Shown piece by piece: positions 46,271 to 54,559 of a stretch of 64,000 bases of DNA (position 1 is its first letter; the number at the start of each line of letters is the position of its first letter). A program made the position numbers and the translations under genes. This DNA is from Burkholderia sp. Ax-1719 (GTDB lineage Bacteria; Pseudomonadota; Gammaproteobacteria; Burkholderiales; Burkholderiaceae): assembly GCF_011753055.1 (NCBI RefSeq), contig NZ_VWWJ01000025.1:1-64000 (forward strand), given 5' to 3'. The notes under the pieces are model-generated. The model was given only the letters and a program-made list of their open reading frames with translations. It was not told where the DNA came from and ran no database searches.

Positions 46271-46996
46271 TCAGGCGGCGCCGTCGGGGATGAAGACGTA
46301 GCCGAGGCCCCAGACCGTCTGGATGAAGCGCGGGCTGCCCGGATCCGGCTCGATCAGCTTGCGCAGACGGGAGATCTGCACGTCGAGACTGCGGTCGAAC
46401 ACTTCGTATTCGCGGCCGCGTGCCAGTTCCATAAGCTTTTCGCGCGACAGCGGTTGACGCGGATGACGCGCGAACACCTTGAGCACCGAGAATTCGCCCG
46501 TGGTGAGCGGAATTTCCTGGCCGGCCTTGGTGAGCGTGCGGGTGGCGAGGTTCAGCGCGAATTCGCCGAACTCGAATACTTCGGTGGTTTCCGACGGCGC
46601 GCCCGGCAGCTCGGACGGCGCCTGGCGACGCAGCACGGCGTGAATGCGCGCGACCAGCTCGCGCGGATTGAAGGGCTTCGGGAGGTAGTCGTCGGCGCCC
46701 ATTTCGAGGCCCACGATGCGATCCACGTCTTCGCCCTTGGCGGTGAGCATGATGATCGGCGTGCGGTCGTTGCTGCCGCGCAGGCGGCGGCAGATCGACA
46801 GACCGTCTTCGCCCGGCAGCATCAGGTCGAGCACCAGCAGGTCGAAGCGTTCGCGCACCCACAGCTTGTTCATGGCGGGTGCGTTTTCTGCGACGTAGAC
46901 GTTAAAGCCCTGCTCGCCGAGGTAGCGGCGCAGCAGGTCGCGCAGTCGCGGGTCGTCGTCGACAACGAGAATTTTGGACGGGTTCTTGGTTTCCAT
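46271..46996 (-). CDS. ompR: OmpR-family response regulator
   Basis: 241 residues from METKNPSK; an ATG 3 codons earlier (47005) is the alternative start. The receiver domain has VVDDD, phospho-accepting D57 (VLDLMLPGEDG), the TAK switch and PKPFNPRELVARI. The winged-helix domain ends RSLDVQISRLRKLIEPDPGSPRFIQTVWGLGYVF. It partners the EnvZ kinase encoded just downstream. The upstream gap holds GTTAC repeats at 10-base phasing that look like OmpR half-sites, suggesting autoregulation and control of the divergent exported protein. Confidence 0.94.
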   Translation of the reverse strand: METKNPSKILVVDDDPRLRDLLRRYLGEQGFNVYVAENAPAMNKLWVRERFDLLVLDLMLPGEDGLSICRRLRGSNDRTPIIMLTAKGEDVDRIVGLEMGADDYLPKPFNPRELVARIHAVLRRQAPSELPGAPSETTEVFEFGEFALNLATRTLTKAGQEIPLTTGEFSVLKVFARHPRQPLSREKLMELARGREYEVFDRSLDVQISRLRKLIEPDPGSPRFIQTVWGLGYVFIPDGAA

Positions 46997-47019
46997 GCCT
47001 GGCATCTTAGCGCGATTGA

Positions 47020-47065
47020 GTTACGGTGCGAGATTGCACCGATTAACAGGTTACAGTCAGTTACA
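47020..47065. promoter_or_regulatory. Possible OmpR-binding repeats in the ompR upstream region
   Basis: GTTACG at 47020-47025, GTTACA at 47050-47055 and GTTACA at 47060-47065 are spaced by exact multiples of 10 bases. The GTTACANNNN direct repeat is the classic OmpR half-site arrangement. They lie 25-70 bases before the ompR start and 170-215 before the divergent gene. A GGTGC/GCACC hairpin sits between them (47025-47040). Confidence 0.5.
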
Positions 47066-47234
47066 AAATTTACCCGGCCTGTGCCACGGCATCAAGCACT
47101 GACAGATAGACTTCTTTACGTTTAGCGGCCATTCGGTGGATACTTCATTCGATTTTCGAACCAGTGCCCGTGTCAGAGCCGGGTCCACATGTATTCGAGG
47201 TAGCCGTTTGCCGCGTCAAGAAGGGAACAAAACG

Positions 47235-47558
47235 ATGGGAGGGGTCGGCCCGACAATGCGCCACACCGTGATCGCACTGGCGTTGGCCAGCGGCGTCGTG
47301 GCGGCATTGGAGACGGCGCCTGTCCATGCCCAGACCTTCGCCGACGGCCCTCACGCGGGCAGCCGCTATGCGGGCAGGCCGCCGATCCGGCGCATTCGCA
47401 ATGACCAGCCTCCGCGTCCTGCTTCTGACCTCAATCAACGTCCCGCCGTTCCCCCCGATCTCGACGAACGTCGCCGCGACGGTCACATGACGCCCGAAGA
47501 GCGGCGTCTGCTGCGCCAGCACATCGAAGACGCCGTGCGCGAACTCTACAAGCGCTGA
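47235..47558 (+). CDS. Small exported basic protein of unknown function
   Basis: 107 residues from the ATG at 47235, preceded by AAGGGA at about 8 bases; an ATG 7 codons in is also possible. The signal peptide MRHTVIALALASGVVAALETAPVHAQ ends near AHAQ-like cleavage. The mature part is Pro/Arg/Asp-rich and probably disordered. It ends in MTPEERRLLRQHIEDAVRELYKR, a short helix resembling a conserved C-terminal box in small Burkholderia periplasmic proteins. It is divergent from ompR and shares its GTTAC repeats, so OmpR control is plausible. Confidence 0.65.
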   Translation: MGGVGPTMRHTVIALALASGVVAALETAPVHAQTFADGPHAGSRYAGRPPIRRIRNDQPPRPASDLNQRPAVPPDLDERRRDGHMTPEERRLLRQHIEDAVRELYKR

Positions 47559-47824
47559 TGCTTTCCGCTGATCGTTGCGGCTGCAATGCTTCCGCTTGAA
47601 TGTGACGTTCGATGCGCCGTGCTTCAAGACGTACTTTGCGCTGAGCTTCATTTCCCCGCCTTTCCCTAACTTTCCTGCCTGAATTCTTTTCCGGTTATTT
47701 CGCGTCGGCCTTGCCAGAGCGGCCTTCCAGCTAACGCCCGGCGACACGGAAAAATTCCGTTGCAATTGCGCGGTCAACAACCGCGCCGATCCGGCCGTTA
47801 AGCCGCTACATTCATCCTCACCGG

Positions 47825-49492
47825 ATGCGCGATCGGCCCATGCGCTCCCTCGATCCCATGTCTGCCATGAAACGGTTGATGCGATTCATGCCTGTCTCGT
47901 CGGAGCGCCTGGCGGCGCTCGGTGCGGCTTCGTCGGCGCTGGTGTCGTTGCGCGCGTTCGCGCAGTCCGCAGCGCCTGCTTCAGTCCCCACCCACCACAC
48001 GCACCATCATCGGCCAGCCAGCGAGCCAGTCGCCGCGGATCAAGCCGATACCGATCTGCTCGACGCCGACGACGCCACGCATCTGCTGATCCGCACCGGC
48101 TTCGCACCGACGAACGCCGATATTGCGCCATACGTTGGCCTGACGCGCGCGGCTGCCGTCGCGCATGTGCTCGCGACGGCGCGCACCGATGCCGTCACGC
48201 CGCTGCCCGCGTGGACCAGCGAAACGCTTTTGACTCGCGCGCAGCGCAACGCGCTCACGCAGGATCAACGCCGCGACGAACAGCGCAAGCGCAGTCAGGA
48301 TTACGACGACCTGCGCGCCTGGTGGATGCGCGAAATCCTCACGACGCCTTCGCCGCTCACCGAGCGCATGACGCTCTTTTGGCACAACCACTTCACTTCA
48401 GGCCAGGACAAGGTCGGCGAGCCGCAATTGATGGCCCAGCAAAATGCGCTCCTGAGGCGTCACGCGCTCGGCAGTTTCTCGGCGATGTTGCACGATGTGG
48501 CGAAAGATCCGGCGATGCTGCTGTATCTCGACGGCGCGAGCAACCGCAAAGGCAAGCCGAACGAAAATTTCGCGCGCGAAGTGATGGAGCTTTTTACGCT
48601 CGGGGAAGGGCAATACACGCAACGCGATGTCTCCGAAGCGGCGCGCGCCTACACCGGCTGGGGCGTCGATCCCGATACTTCGCGCTTCGACTGGCGTCCC
48701 CAGCAACACGACGACGGCATCAAGACCGTGCTGGGCCACGCGGGCACGTTCGACGGCGACGCGGTGCTCGATATTCTGCTGGGCGAGACGCAGACGGCGC
48801 ATTTCGTATCGGCGAAACTCTGGCGCGAGTTCGTTTCGGATACGCCGGACGCGGCGCAGCTCGATATCGTCGCTGACCGATTCCGATCGAGCGGCTACGA
48901 CATCAAGGCGGCGCTAGGCGCGCTGCTCACCGCACCCGCGTTCTGGGACGAGCGAAATCGCGGCGTGCTGGTGAGCTCGCCAGTGGAGTTCATCGCGGGC
49001 ACGGTGCGGCGTTTCGACGTGACTTATGCGAATACGGCGCAGTTTGCGCGCACTTCGGCGTCGCTCGGCGAGAATCTGTTTTATCCGCCCAACGTGAAGG
49101 GCTGGCCTGGCGGCGCGACGTGGATCAACAGTTCGACGCTGCTCGCACGCAAGCAGTTCGTCGAGCAGCTGTTTCGCTCGACCGGGCCGCAGCGCGCGGC
49201 GGGGCCGACGCATCCGGGCAGCAGCGCGATGACGAAGACCGCTGCGGGCATGCCGGCAAGCGGTCCAGCAAAAGCGCCGGCCAAGCCGATGCCCGCCGGC
49301 ATGCATTTCGATCTCGACGGCTGGCTCGGGCGCTATGGCCTGACGGCGGGCGCGGTGCCGGGGCTTTCGGCGCAGTTGCAGATGCAGCACGCGGTCTTGC
49401 CGCTTGCGCCTGTCGATGCGATCGCGGCAGGCAGTAGCGCCGAGTCGTATCTCCAGGCACTCCTGATGGATCCGGTGTATCAGCTGAAATGA
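47825..49492 (+). CDS. DUF1800 family exported protein
   Basis: 555 residues from the ATG at 47825; in-frame ATGs at codons 6, 12 and 15 are possible starts and no Shine-Dalgarno decides. An N-terminal signal-like segment (about 30-48) is followed by a His-rich stretch. The DUF1800 domain then shows HLLIRTGFAPT, WWMREILTTPSPLTERMTLFWHNHFTSG, NENFAREVMELFTLGEG and FYPPNVKGWPGG. Its biochemical role is unknown. Members are nearly always paired with DUF1501 genes, as here, 66 bases downstream. The two are assumed to work together in the envelope. Confidence 0.88.
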   Translation: MRDRPMRSLDPMSAMKRLMRFMPVSSERLAALGAASSALVSLRAFAQSAAPASVPTHHTHHHRPASEPVAADQADTDLLDADDATHLLIRTGFAPTNADIAPYVGLTRAAAVAHVLATARTDAVTPLPAWTSETLLTRAQRNALTQDQRRDEQRKRSQDYDDLRAWWMREILTTPSPLTERMTLFWHNHFTSGQDKVGEPQLMAQQNALLRRHALGSFSAMLHDVAKDPAMLLYLDGASNRKGKPNENFAREVMELFTLGEGQYTQRDVSEAARAYTGWGVDPDTSRFDWRPQQHDDGIKTVLGHAGTFDGDAVLDILLGETQTAHFVSAKLWREFVSDTPDAAQLDIVADRFRSSGYDIKAALGALLTAPAFWDERNRGVLVSSPVEFIAGTVRRFDVTYANTAQFARTSASLGENLFYPPNVKGWPGGATWINSSTLLARKQFVEQLFRSTGPQRAAGPTHPGSSAMTKTAAGMPASGPAKAPAKPMPAGMHFDLDGWLGRYGLTAGAVPGLSAQLQMQHAVLPLAPVDAIAAGSSAESYLQALLMDPVYQLK

Positions 49493-49558
49493 GCAGAGCG
49501 CGATGATGAACCCAAGAAACGAGCGGCCGCGCGCCGCCAGGACTGAACGAGGCATGGC

Positions 49559-50782
49559 ATGAAGCGACGCGACTTCCTGGCCGCTGCGGCGGCGATGACG
49601 GCGGCGGGCGCGAGCTGGCTGCCCGAACCGGCCTGGGCGCAAACCGGCGTTCCCGCGCAGCCGCGCGCAAGCGGCTACGAGAATCTGCTGATCCTCGTCG
49701 AACTCAAAGGCGGCAACGACGGGCTGAACACGGTCGTGCCTTACGCGGACCCGCTTTACGCGAGCTATCGGCCGACCATCGGCGTGCATCGCGGCGACGC
49801 CATCCAGCTCGACGAACGCACGGCGCTGCATCCCGCGCTCGCGCCGCTGTTGCCGATGTGGCGCGCACACGAACTGGCGATCGTGCAGGGCGTGAGTTAT
49901 GCGCAGCCTAACCTGTCGCATTTCCGCTCGATCGAGATCTGGGACACGGCTTCGCGCTCCGATCAGTATCTGCGGGAAGGCTGGCTTACGCGCGCGTTCG
50001 CCAACGCACCGGTGCCGAAGGGTTTCGCCGCCGATGGCCTCGTGCTGGGCAGCGCGGAAATGGGTCCGCTCGCGAACGGTGCGCGCGCCATCGCGCTCGT
50101 CAATCCGGCGCAGTTCGCGCGCGCCTCGCGGCTCGTCACGCCGGTCGCGCTCAAGGAGCGCAATCCGGCGCTCGCGCATATTCTCGATGTCGAAAACGAC
50201 ATCGTGCATGCCGCGGATCAGCTACGTCCGCGTCCGGGCGAATATGCGCTGAAGACGGCGTTTCCTGGCGGCGCGTTTGGCGCATCGATCAAGACCGCGA
50301 TGCAGGCGCTGGCGTCGGGCGACACCGTGCAGGGTGCGCCGGTGGCCGGGCAGGGCGTGGCCGTGATCCGGCTCACGCTCAACGGTTTCGATACGCACCA
50401 GAACCAGCCCGAACGTCACGCGGATCTCTTGCGCCAGTTCGCGGCAGGCATGGTGGCGATGCGCGCGTCGCTCGTTGAAATGGGGCGCTGGGATCGCACG
50501 ATGATCGTCACGTACGCGGAGTTCGGTCGGCGCGTGCGCGAGAACCAGAGTCGCGGCACCGATCACGGCACCTCATCCGCGCATTTCGTCGCGGGCGGCC
50601 GTGTGGCGGGTGGGCTCTACGGCGACGCGCCGCAACTCGCGCGTCTGGACGGTAACGGCAATCTGCCGGTGGCCGTCGACTTCCGGCAGATCTATGCGAC
50701 GGTGCTGGAAAACTGGTGGGGACTCGACGCGCAATCGGTGCTGCAACAGCGCTTCGAGTCGTTACCTTTGCTGCGGGCCTAG
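49559..50782 (+). CDS. DUF1501 family protein with Tat signal
   Basis: 407 residues. MKRRDFLAAAAAM is a twin-arginine signal with cleavage near AWAQ, so the protein is exported folded. The DUF1501 domain (sulfatase/alkaline-phosphatase-like fold) shows ELKGGNDGLNTVVPY near the start and RDTDHGTSSAHF-like DHGTS late, with WDRTMIVTYAEFGRRVREN. NDGLN and DHGT are the residues expected to bind metal. It follows the DUF1800 gene and is the conserved second member of the pair. Substrate unknown. Confidence 0.88.
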   Translation: MKRRDFLAAAAAMTAAGASWLPEPAWAQTGVPAQPRASGYENLLILVELKGGNDGLNTVVPYADPLYASYRPTIGVHRGDAIQLDERTALHPALAPLLPMWRAHELAIVQGVSYAQPNLSHFRSIEIWDTASRSDQYLREGWLTRAFANAPVPKGFAADGLVLGSAEMGPLANGARAIALVNPAQFARASRLVTPVALKERNPALAHILDVENDIVHAADQLRPRPGEYALKTAFPGGAFGASIKTAMQALASGDTVQGAPVAGQGVAVIRLTLNGFDTHQNQPERHADLLRQFAAGMVAMRASLVEMGRWDRTMIVTYAEFGRRVRENQSRGTDHGTSSAHFVAGGRVAGGLYGDAPQLARLDGNGNLPVAVDFRQIYATVLENWWGLDAQSVLQQRFESLPLLRA

Positions 50783-50787
50783 CGCGT

Positions 50788-51696
50788 TCAGGCGCGCCGT
50801 GCCGCGCGCCACGCGATCCAGAGCTTGCGGATCGGCGTGAGCGCGATCTGCTGATGCAACACCTGGAATTGCTCGCGCTCCACTTCGTCGAGCAGGGCGA
50901 GTTCGAGTGCCGCGAGTGCGCGCAGCGTGCGTTGACGGCGGCGTTCGCTCGCGGGAATAGCCGCAAGCGCTGCGTGCACCGCCTCGCGCGCGCGGCCGAT
51001 CTGGAACTGCATGAGTTCCGTAAATTCCGCGCTGTAGCGACGGTTGATCAGATCAGCGGCGGTGACGTTGTAGCGCTGCAATTCGTCGATCGGAATATAG
51101 ATGCGGCCGTGGCGCGCGTCATTGCCGATCTCGGGTACGAATTGCGCGAGCATCAGCGCGTTGCCCAGCGGCGTTGCCCACTGCGCGACGGCGGCGCGTT
51201 CGTCATCCGTGCGCGCGCCAACCTGCGCGATCAGTGTGGCGAACGTGCCGCCCACGCCATCCATGTAGCGGCGCAGATTCGGCAGATCGAGATAGCGGGC
51301 CTGTTCGAAATCCATTTCGAATCCGGCCAGCAACTGCTGCAGCAGCGGATACAGACTGGCGACGTCGCCGGCGTGCTGGGCGATGGCCTTCGTGACCGGG
51401 TGCGCGGGGTTGCCCGCCGCAAGCGAGGCCAGTTCCTTCTGCCACCACGCGAGCTTGGTGCGCCCGACGGTCGGGTCGCTGGTTTCCTTGGCGGTCTCTT
51501 CGAGTTCGCGGCGCAGCGCGAAGAGGGCGGCGAGCAGCGGCTGCTGCGCGGCGCTCGCTTGGCGCAGCGCGTAGTAGGTGCTCGATCCGGGGGGCGCCGC
51601 CTTTTGCAGGCAGTATTCGTCGAAATTCACGGGATTCTGGGGCGTGGGGAAGCGCGGCGATTCTAGCACCGGCGCGGCTTTGAGGCGTCCGGGCAT
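50788..51696 (-). CDS. Squalene/phytoene synthase-fold protein lacking the aspartate motifs
   Basis: 302 residues from the ATG ending at 51696, with AAGG at 9-base spacing. The all-helical squalene/phytoene synthase fold is recognisable: STYYALRQASAAQQPLLAALFALRREL, then MDGVGGTFATLIAQVGA and the usual GRIYIPIDELQRY. The two Asp-rich, magnesium-binding motifs are changed. The first reads RRELEETAKE instead of a DxxxD form, and the second reads EIGNDARHG instead of D..ED. Catalysis on prenyl diphosphates is therefore doubtful. The pattern recalls the mitochondrial NDUFAF6 group, which helps assemble respiratory complex I. It is convergent with the DUF1501 gene. Confidence 0.8.
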   Translation of the reverse strand: MPGRLKAAPVLESPRFPTPQNPVNFDEYCLQKAAPPGSSTYYALRQASAAQQPLLAALFALRRELEETAKETSDPTVGRTKLAWWQKELASLAAGNPAHPVTKAIAQHAGDVASLYPLLQQLLAGFEMDFEQARYLDLPNLRRYMDGVGGTFATLIAQVGARTDDERAAVAQWATPLGNALMLAQFVPEIGNDARHGRIYIPIDELQRYNVTAADLINRRYSAEFTELMQFQIGRAREAVHAALAAIPASERRRQRTLRALAALELALLDEVEREQFQVLHQQIALTPIRKLWIAWRAARRA

Positions 51697-51883
51697 CGCG
51701 CTGCCTTGCGAGATGCAGACAAGCGTGAGGCAATCGGTTAGAATCTCGCGCTTGCGCTTTGAGGGCGGCCTTTCGATTGCGGATTGCTTCGCAAAAACAG
51801 GCTGCACAGTGGGGCGCGGAAGGTCTGTATCGCACGCGACTCGCTTCACCGGTTCGCAGCGCTGTTGCCGGCCAGAAAGATTC

Positions 51884-51970
51884 GCGTGAGTGGCGAAATT
51901 GGTAGACGCACCAGGTTTAGGTCCTGACGCCCGCAAGGGTGTGCCGGTTCGAGTCCGGCCTCACGCACCA
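51884..51970 (+). tRNA. tRNA-Leu (anticodon TAG), CCA encoded
   Basis: 87 bases. The acceptor stem GCGTGAG pairs with CTCACGC. The anticodon loop TTTAGGT gives anticodon TAG. A long variable arm (CGCCCGCAAGGGTG) marks a class II tRNA, and GGTTCGAGTCC is the T-arm. The discriminator A and encoded CCA follow. It stands alone and ends at a strong terminator. No integrase-type repeat copy was seen nearby. Confidence 0.97.
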
Positions 51971-51983
51971 GGCTAGTAAAGAC

Positions 51984-52020
51984 AAAGGCCACGTACTTAA
52001 CGGTACGTGGCCTTTTTGTT
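51984..52020 (+). terminator. Terminator after tRNA-Leu
   Basis: A 13-bp stem (AAAGGCCACGTAC / GTACGTGGCCTTT) with a 6-base loop and T-tract, starting 14 bases after the tRNA. Confidence 0.92.
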
Positions 52021-52109
52021 TTGCATCCGGCGATTGGCGCGCGCAATGGCGCGGCGCGCAATAAACCGCTGACGTTACCCCATCAGTTTCGCTTATCGCA
52101 TGCGTTCAG

Positions 52110-52556
52110 TCAGAGTTCGTCCTGCGTCGCGGCGATGACCTTCTCCAGCGCACGGTTGAGCAGCTCGCGCTCCTTGTCGTCGAGGGCGGCGAACAGGTCC
52201 TCATTCCACTTGCGCGCGATGGGCATGACCTTGCGATAGAGGGCCCGTCCATCGGTCGTGAGCGAAACGAGCACGAGGCGTCCGTCTTCCTCGCTCGCAT
52301 TGCGCTCCATCAGACCTCGCTTCATGAGCGCTTCGGCGGCGCGGCTGGCCTGGCTCTTGTCGAGATTGGCGTGGCGCGCCAGTTCCATCACCGAAAACGG
52401 ACCGAACGCGCCGACGGCGGCGATGAGGCGCGCTTCGGGCAGCGTGATGCCCAGCTTCGCCTGGTAGCGCTCGCTTGCACCGCGTTCGGAGAGCTTGTTC
52501 AGGACATGGAGCCGATAGGTCAGAAATTGTTCGAGTCCGGCTTTGCTTTCCTTCAT
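52110..52556 (-). CDS. MarR-family transcriptional regulator
   Basis: 148 residues from the ATG ending at 52556 with AGGAC upstream; the longer open frame is not protein-like. The winged helix-turn-helix spans about 45-110: GITLPEARLIAAVGAFGPFSVMELARHANLDKSQASRAAEALMKRGLMERNASEEDGRLVLVSLT. Dimerisation helices lie at both ends. MarR proteins usually repress a neighbouring gene and release DNA on binding a phenolic or oxidant signal. No obvious target is adjacent on either side, so its regulon is unknown. Confidence 0.88.
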   Translation of the reverse strand: MKESKAGLEQFLTYRLHVLNKLSERGASERYQAKLGITLPEARLIAAVGAFGPFSVMELARHANLDKSQASRAAEALMKRGLMERNASEEDGRLVLVSLTTDGRALYRKVMPIARKWNEDLFAALDDKERELLNRALEKVIAATQDEL

Positions 52557-52775
52557 GGTCGTCCTGGTCTGGTCGCGTAAGGTATGCGCGATGGTGTCGC
52601 GCGTAACGTGATTGTTGCCGCAACCAGCGCGCGGGTCAACGCGCATGAACCCTCAAAACGCATGCTTGCGCGCGCTGCGAGAGAGCGTACGAATCTATTA
52701 ATCGCTTACTGCGGAAATCGTTGCGCGCGCACCCGAAAAAGTCTGACGATTCGGGGCGGCGCACCGTGAGACGTT

Positions 52776-53933
52776 TTACGCGGGACGTGCGCCGTAGCGC
52801 AGGCGGGTGAGTTGTTCGGCTTCGTTGGCGAGCAGCGTGGCGGCGTCGCGGATCGCCGTTTCCAGCGTGATCGGGCCGGGGGCGGGCGAGAAGCAGCCGC
52901 TGAAATGCTCGCCAAGGCGCGGCAGCGCGGCAGCATCGACGGCGCCCGACAGCAGCGTGGCCGGCACGCCCGCAGCCTGCGCGTGGCGGCAGGCGATAAA
53001 GGGCGCCTTGCCGTGCAGCGTCTGCACGTCCGAGCGGCCTTCGCCCGTAATCAGCCAGTGCGCGCCTTCGAGCGCCGCGTCGAGCCCGATGGTGCGGGCC
53101 ACGACTTCCGCGCCCGGCTCGAAGCTCGCGCCCAGCATGCGCAGCGCGAAGCCCAGGCCGCCTGCCGCGCCTGCGCCCGCTTCGTCGCGTGCGCGGCGGT
53201 TCAAGGCGGTTTCGAGCAGATCGGCGAAACGGCCCAGCGCCGCGTCGATCGATGCGACTTCGGCGGCGCTCACGCCTTTTTGCGGGCCGAATACGGCGGT
53301 GGCGCCGTGATCGCCGGTAAGCGGATTATCGACGTCCGACATGGCGATGAACGTGGTTTCTGCCAGCCGCACATCCAGACCCGACACGTCCACGCGCGCC
53401 ACACTGGCGAGCGCTGCGGGCGTGGGTTCGAGCGCCGCGCCCGCCGCATCGAACAGTTGCAGGCCGAGGCCCGCGAGCAGCCCTGCGCCCGCGTCGTTCG
53501 TGCTGCTGCCGCCGAGCGCCACGTAGAAGCGGCGCACGCCTTCGTCGAGCAGGGCGCGCACCGCCTCGCCCATGCCGCGCGTGCTGCGCGCGGTGACCGC
53601 CACGCCCATGCCCACGGGATCCGTGATGCCCACGATCTCGGCGGTTTCGATCACGGCGCTGCCGTCGTACAGCAGGCCGGCGAGGGCGTCGCGGCGTGCG
53701 CCGGCGGCGCCTTCGACATTGAGCGTGCGACGCTCGCCGCCCACGCTCAACATGGCGTCGAGCGTGCCTTCGCCGCCATCGGCCATCGGGCAGATGCGGA
53801 TTTCGGCATCGGGGCGGGCGCGGCGGATGCCCTCGGCGATCGCGGCGGCGACCCCATCCGCGCTGAGCGAGCCTTTGAAAGAATCGGGAGCAATGACGAC
53901 GACGGGTGCGTCAGCAAACGTCTGGTTAGGCAT
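52776..53933 (-). CDS. Glycerate 2-kinase (GlxK/GarK family)
   Basis: 385 residues. The glycerate kinase type 1 family shows IAPDSFKGSLSADGVAAAIAEGI and CPMADGGEGTLDAML near the start, then GGSSTNDAGAGLLAGLG, GVSAAEVASIDAALGRFADLLE, and ITGEGRSDVQTLHGKAPFI near the end. It phosphorylates D-glycerate to 2-phosphoglycerate in glyoxylate, glycolate or glucarate use. No other glyoxylate gene is adjacent. The ATG at 53933 has no strong ribosome-binding site. Confidence 0.92.
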   Translation of the reverse strand: MPNQTFADAPVVVIAPDSFKGSLSADGVAAAIAEGIRRARPDAEIRICPMADGGEGTLDAMLSVGGERRTLNVEGAAGARRDALAGLLYDGSAVIETAEIVGITDPVGMGVAVTARSTRGMGEAVRALLDEGVRRFYVALGGSSTNDAGAGLLAGLGLQLFDAAGAALEPTPAALASVARVDVSGLDVRLAETTFIAMSDVDNPLTGDHGATAVFGPQKGVSAAEVASIDAALGRFADLLETALNRRARDEAGAGAAGGLGFALRMLGASFEPGAEVVARTIGLDAALEGAHWLITGEGRSDVQTLHGKAPFIACRHAQAAGVPATLLSGAVDAAALPRLGEHFSGCFSPAPGPITLETAIRDAATLLANEAEQLTRLRYGARPA

Positions 53934-54559
53934 GGTGTCTCGACTGGAAGAGTAGTGATGGCGGCTGCGGCCGGCGGGGCGTCCGGCGCGAGCGTTAGCT
54001 TACCAGCCACGAGGGACGTGCTGGATACCCGAGGCGCGATAGCGTGCATTGCTCGCCTGGGCGCGACGCGCCAGGAAAGCGGGTTCTGCAGTCGCAGAAT
54101 GAGGGCGGTTTTAGCCCCAAAACGGGCCGGTTCGGACGCCTTTTGCGCCTCTTTTGCGCTCCTTTTCCGTGCCCGAATGGCAATTCCATTTGGGTCGGGC
54201 AATAGTTTGCTAAAATACCCGGCTCTTTTGACGGAACCGCACCGCAAACCGTCCATTTCGGCCTGTCGGGTCGATCGGAACGGGCGGGTCTCGCGGCTCC
54301 CGGAAAGGGCGCCGCCCAGCGGGCAGCGTCCGGGCCAGTCCGCTTCAACGCCTTTGGCGTATCGCGCGGGCAGCTTGGGCGATTGCCGCCAGAGGCGCTT
54401 GATTTGCATAGAGAGCGCAAGCCGGTTACGACCTGAGGTCGCAGCAGGCAAGCGGCGCCGACAAGGCACAAGCGAGACGCAAGCGATGCGGATCTTCCCA
54501 TCGGACTGCGGCAGCAAAGATTACTGATACGCTCGAACAATTTTAGGACGATTGAAGCC
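53934..54559. other. Intergenic region with tig promoter and long leader
   Basis: 626 bases. Left part: upstream of the glycerate kinase gene, no clear promoter seen. Right part: an extended -10 promoter at 54208-54216 and a leader of about 340 bases before tig. The leader is GC-rich and has several possible stems, but I recognised no known riboswitch or small RNA. The open frames across it (both strands) are not protein-like. Confidence 0.6.
54208..54216 (+). promoter_or_regulatory. Extended -10 promoter upstream of tig
   Basis: TGC followed directly by TAAAAT is the extended -10 form, which tolerates a poor -35; the expected -35 (ATTTGG) is weak. Transcription would begin near 54223. Confidence 0.5.

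Noticed and set aside
51884-51970. tRNA-Leu 3' end as an attachment site
   Set aside because: No repeated copy of its 3' end and no integrase beside it were seen within the window.
52812-54527. A plus-strand frame across the glycerate kinase gene and the tig upstream region
   Set aside because: The first half is the shadow of glycerate kinase, and the second half reads as random Arg/Ala/Ser-rich sequence with no start signal.
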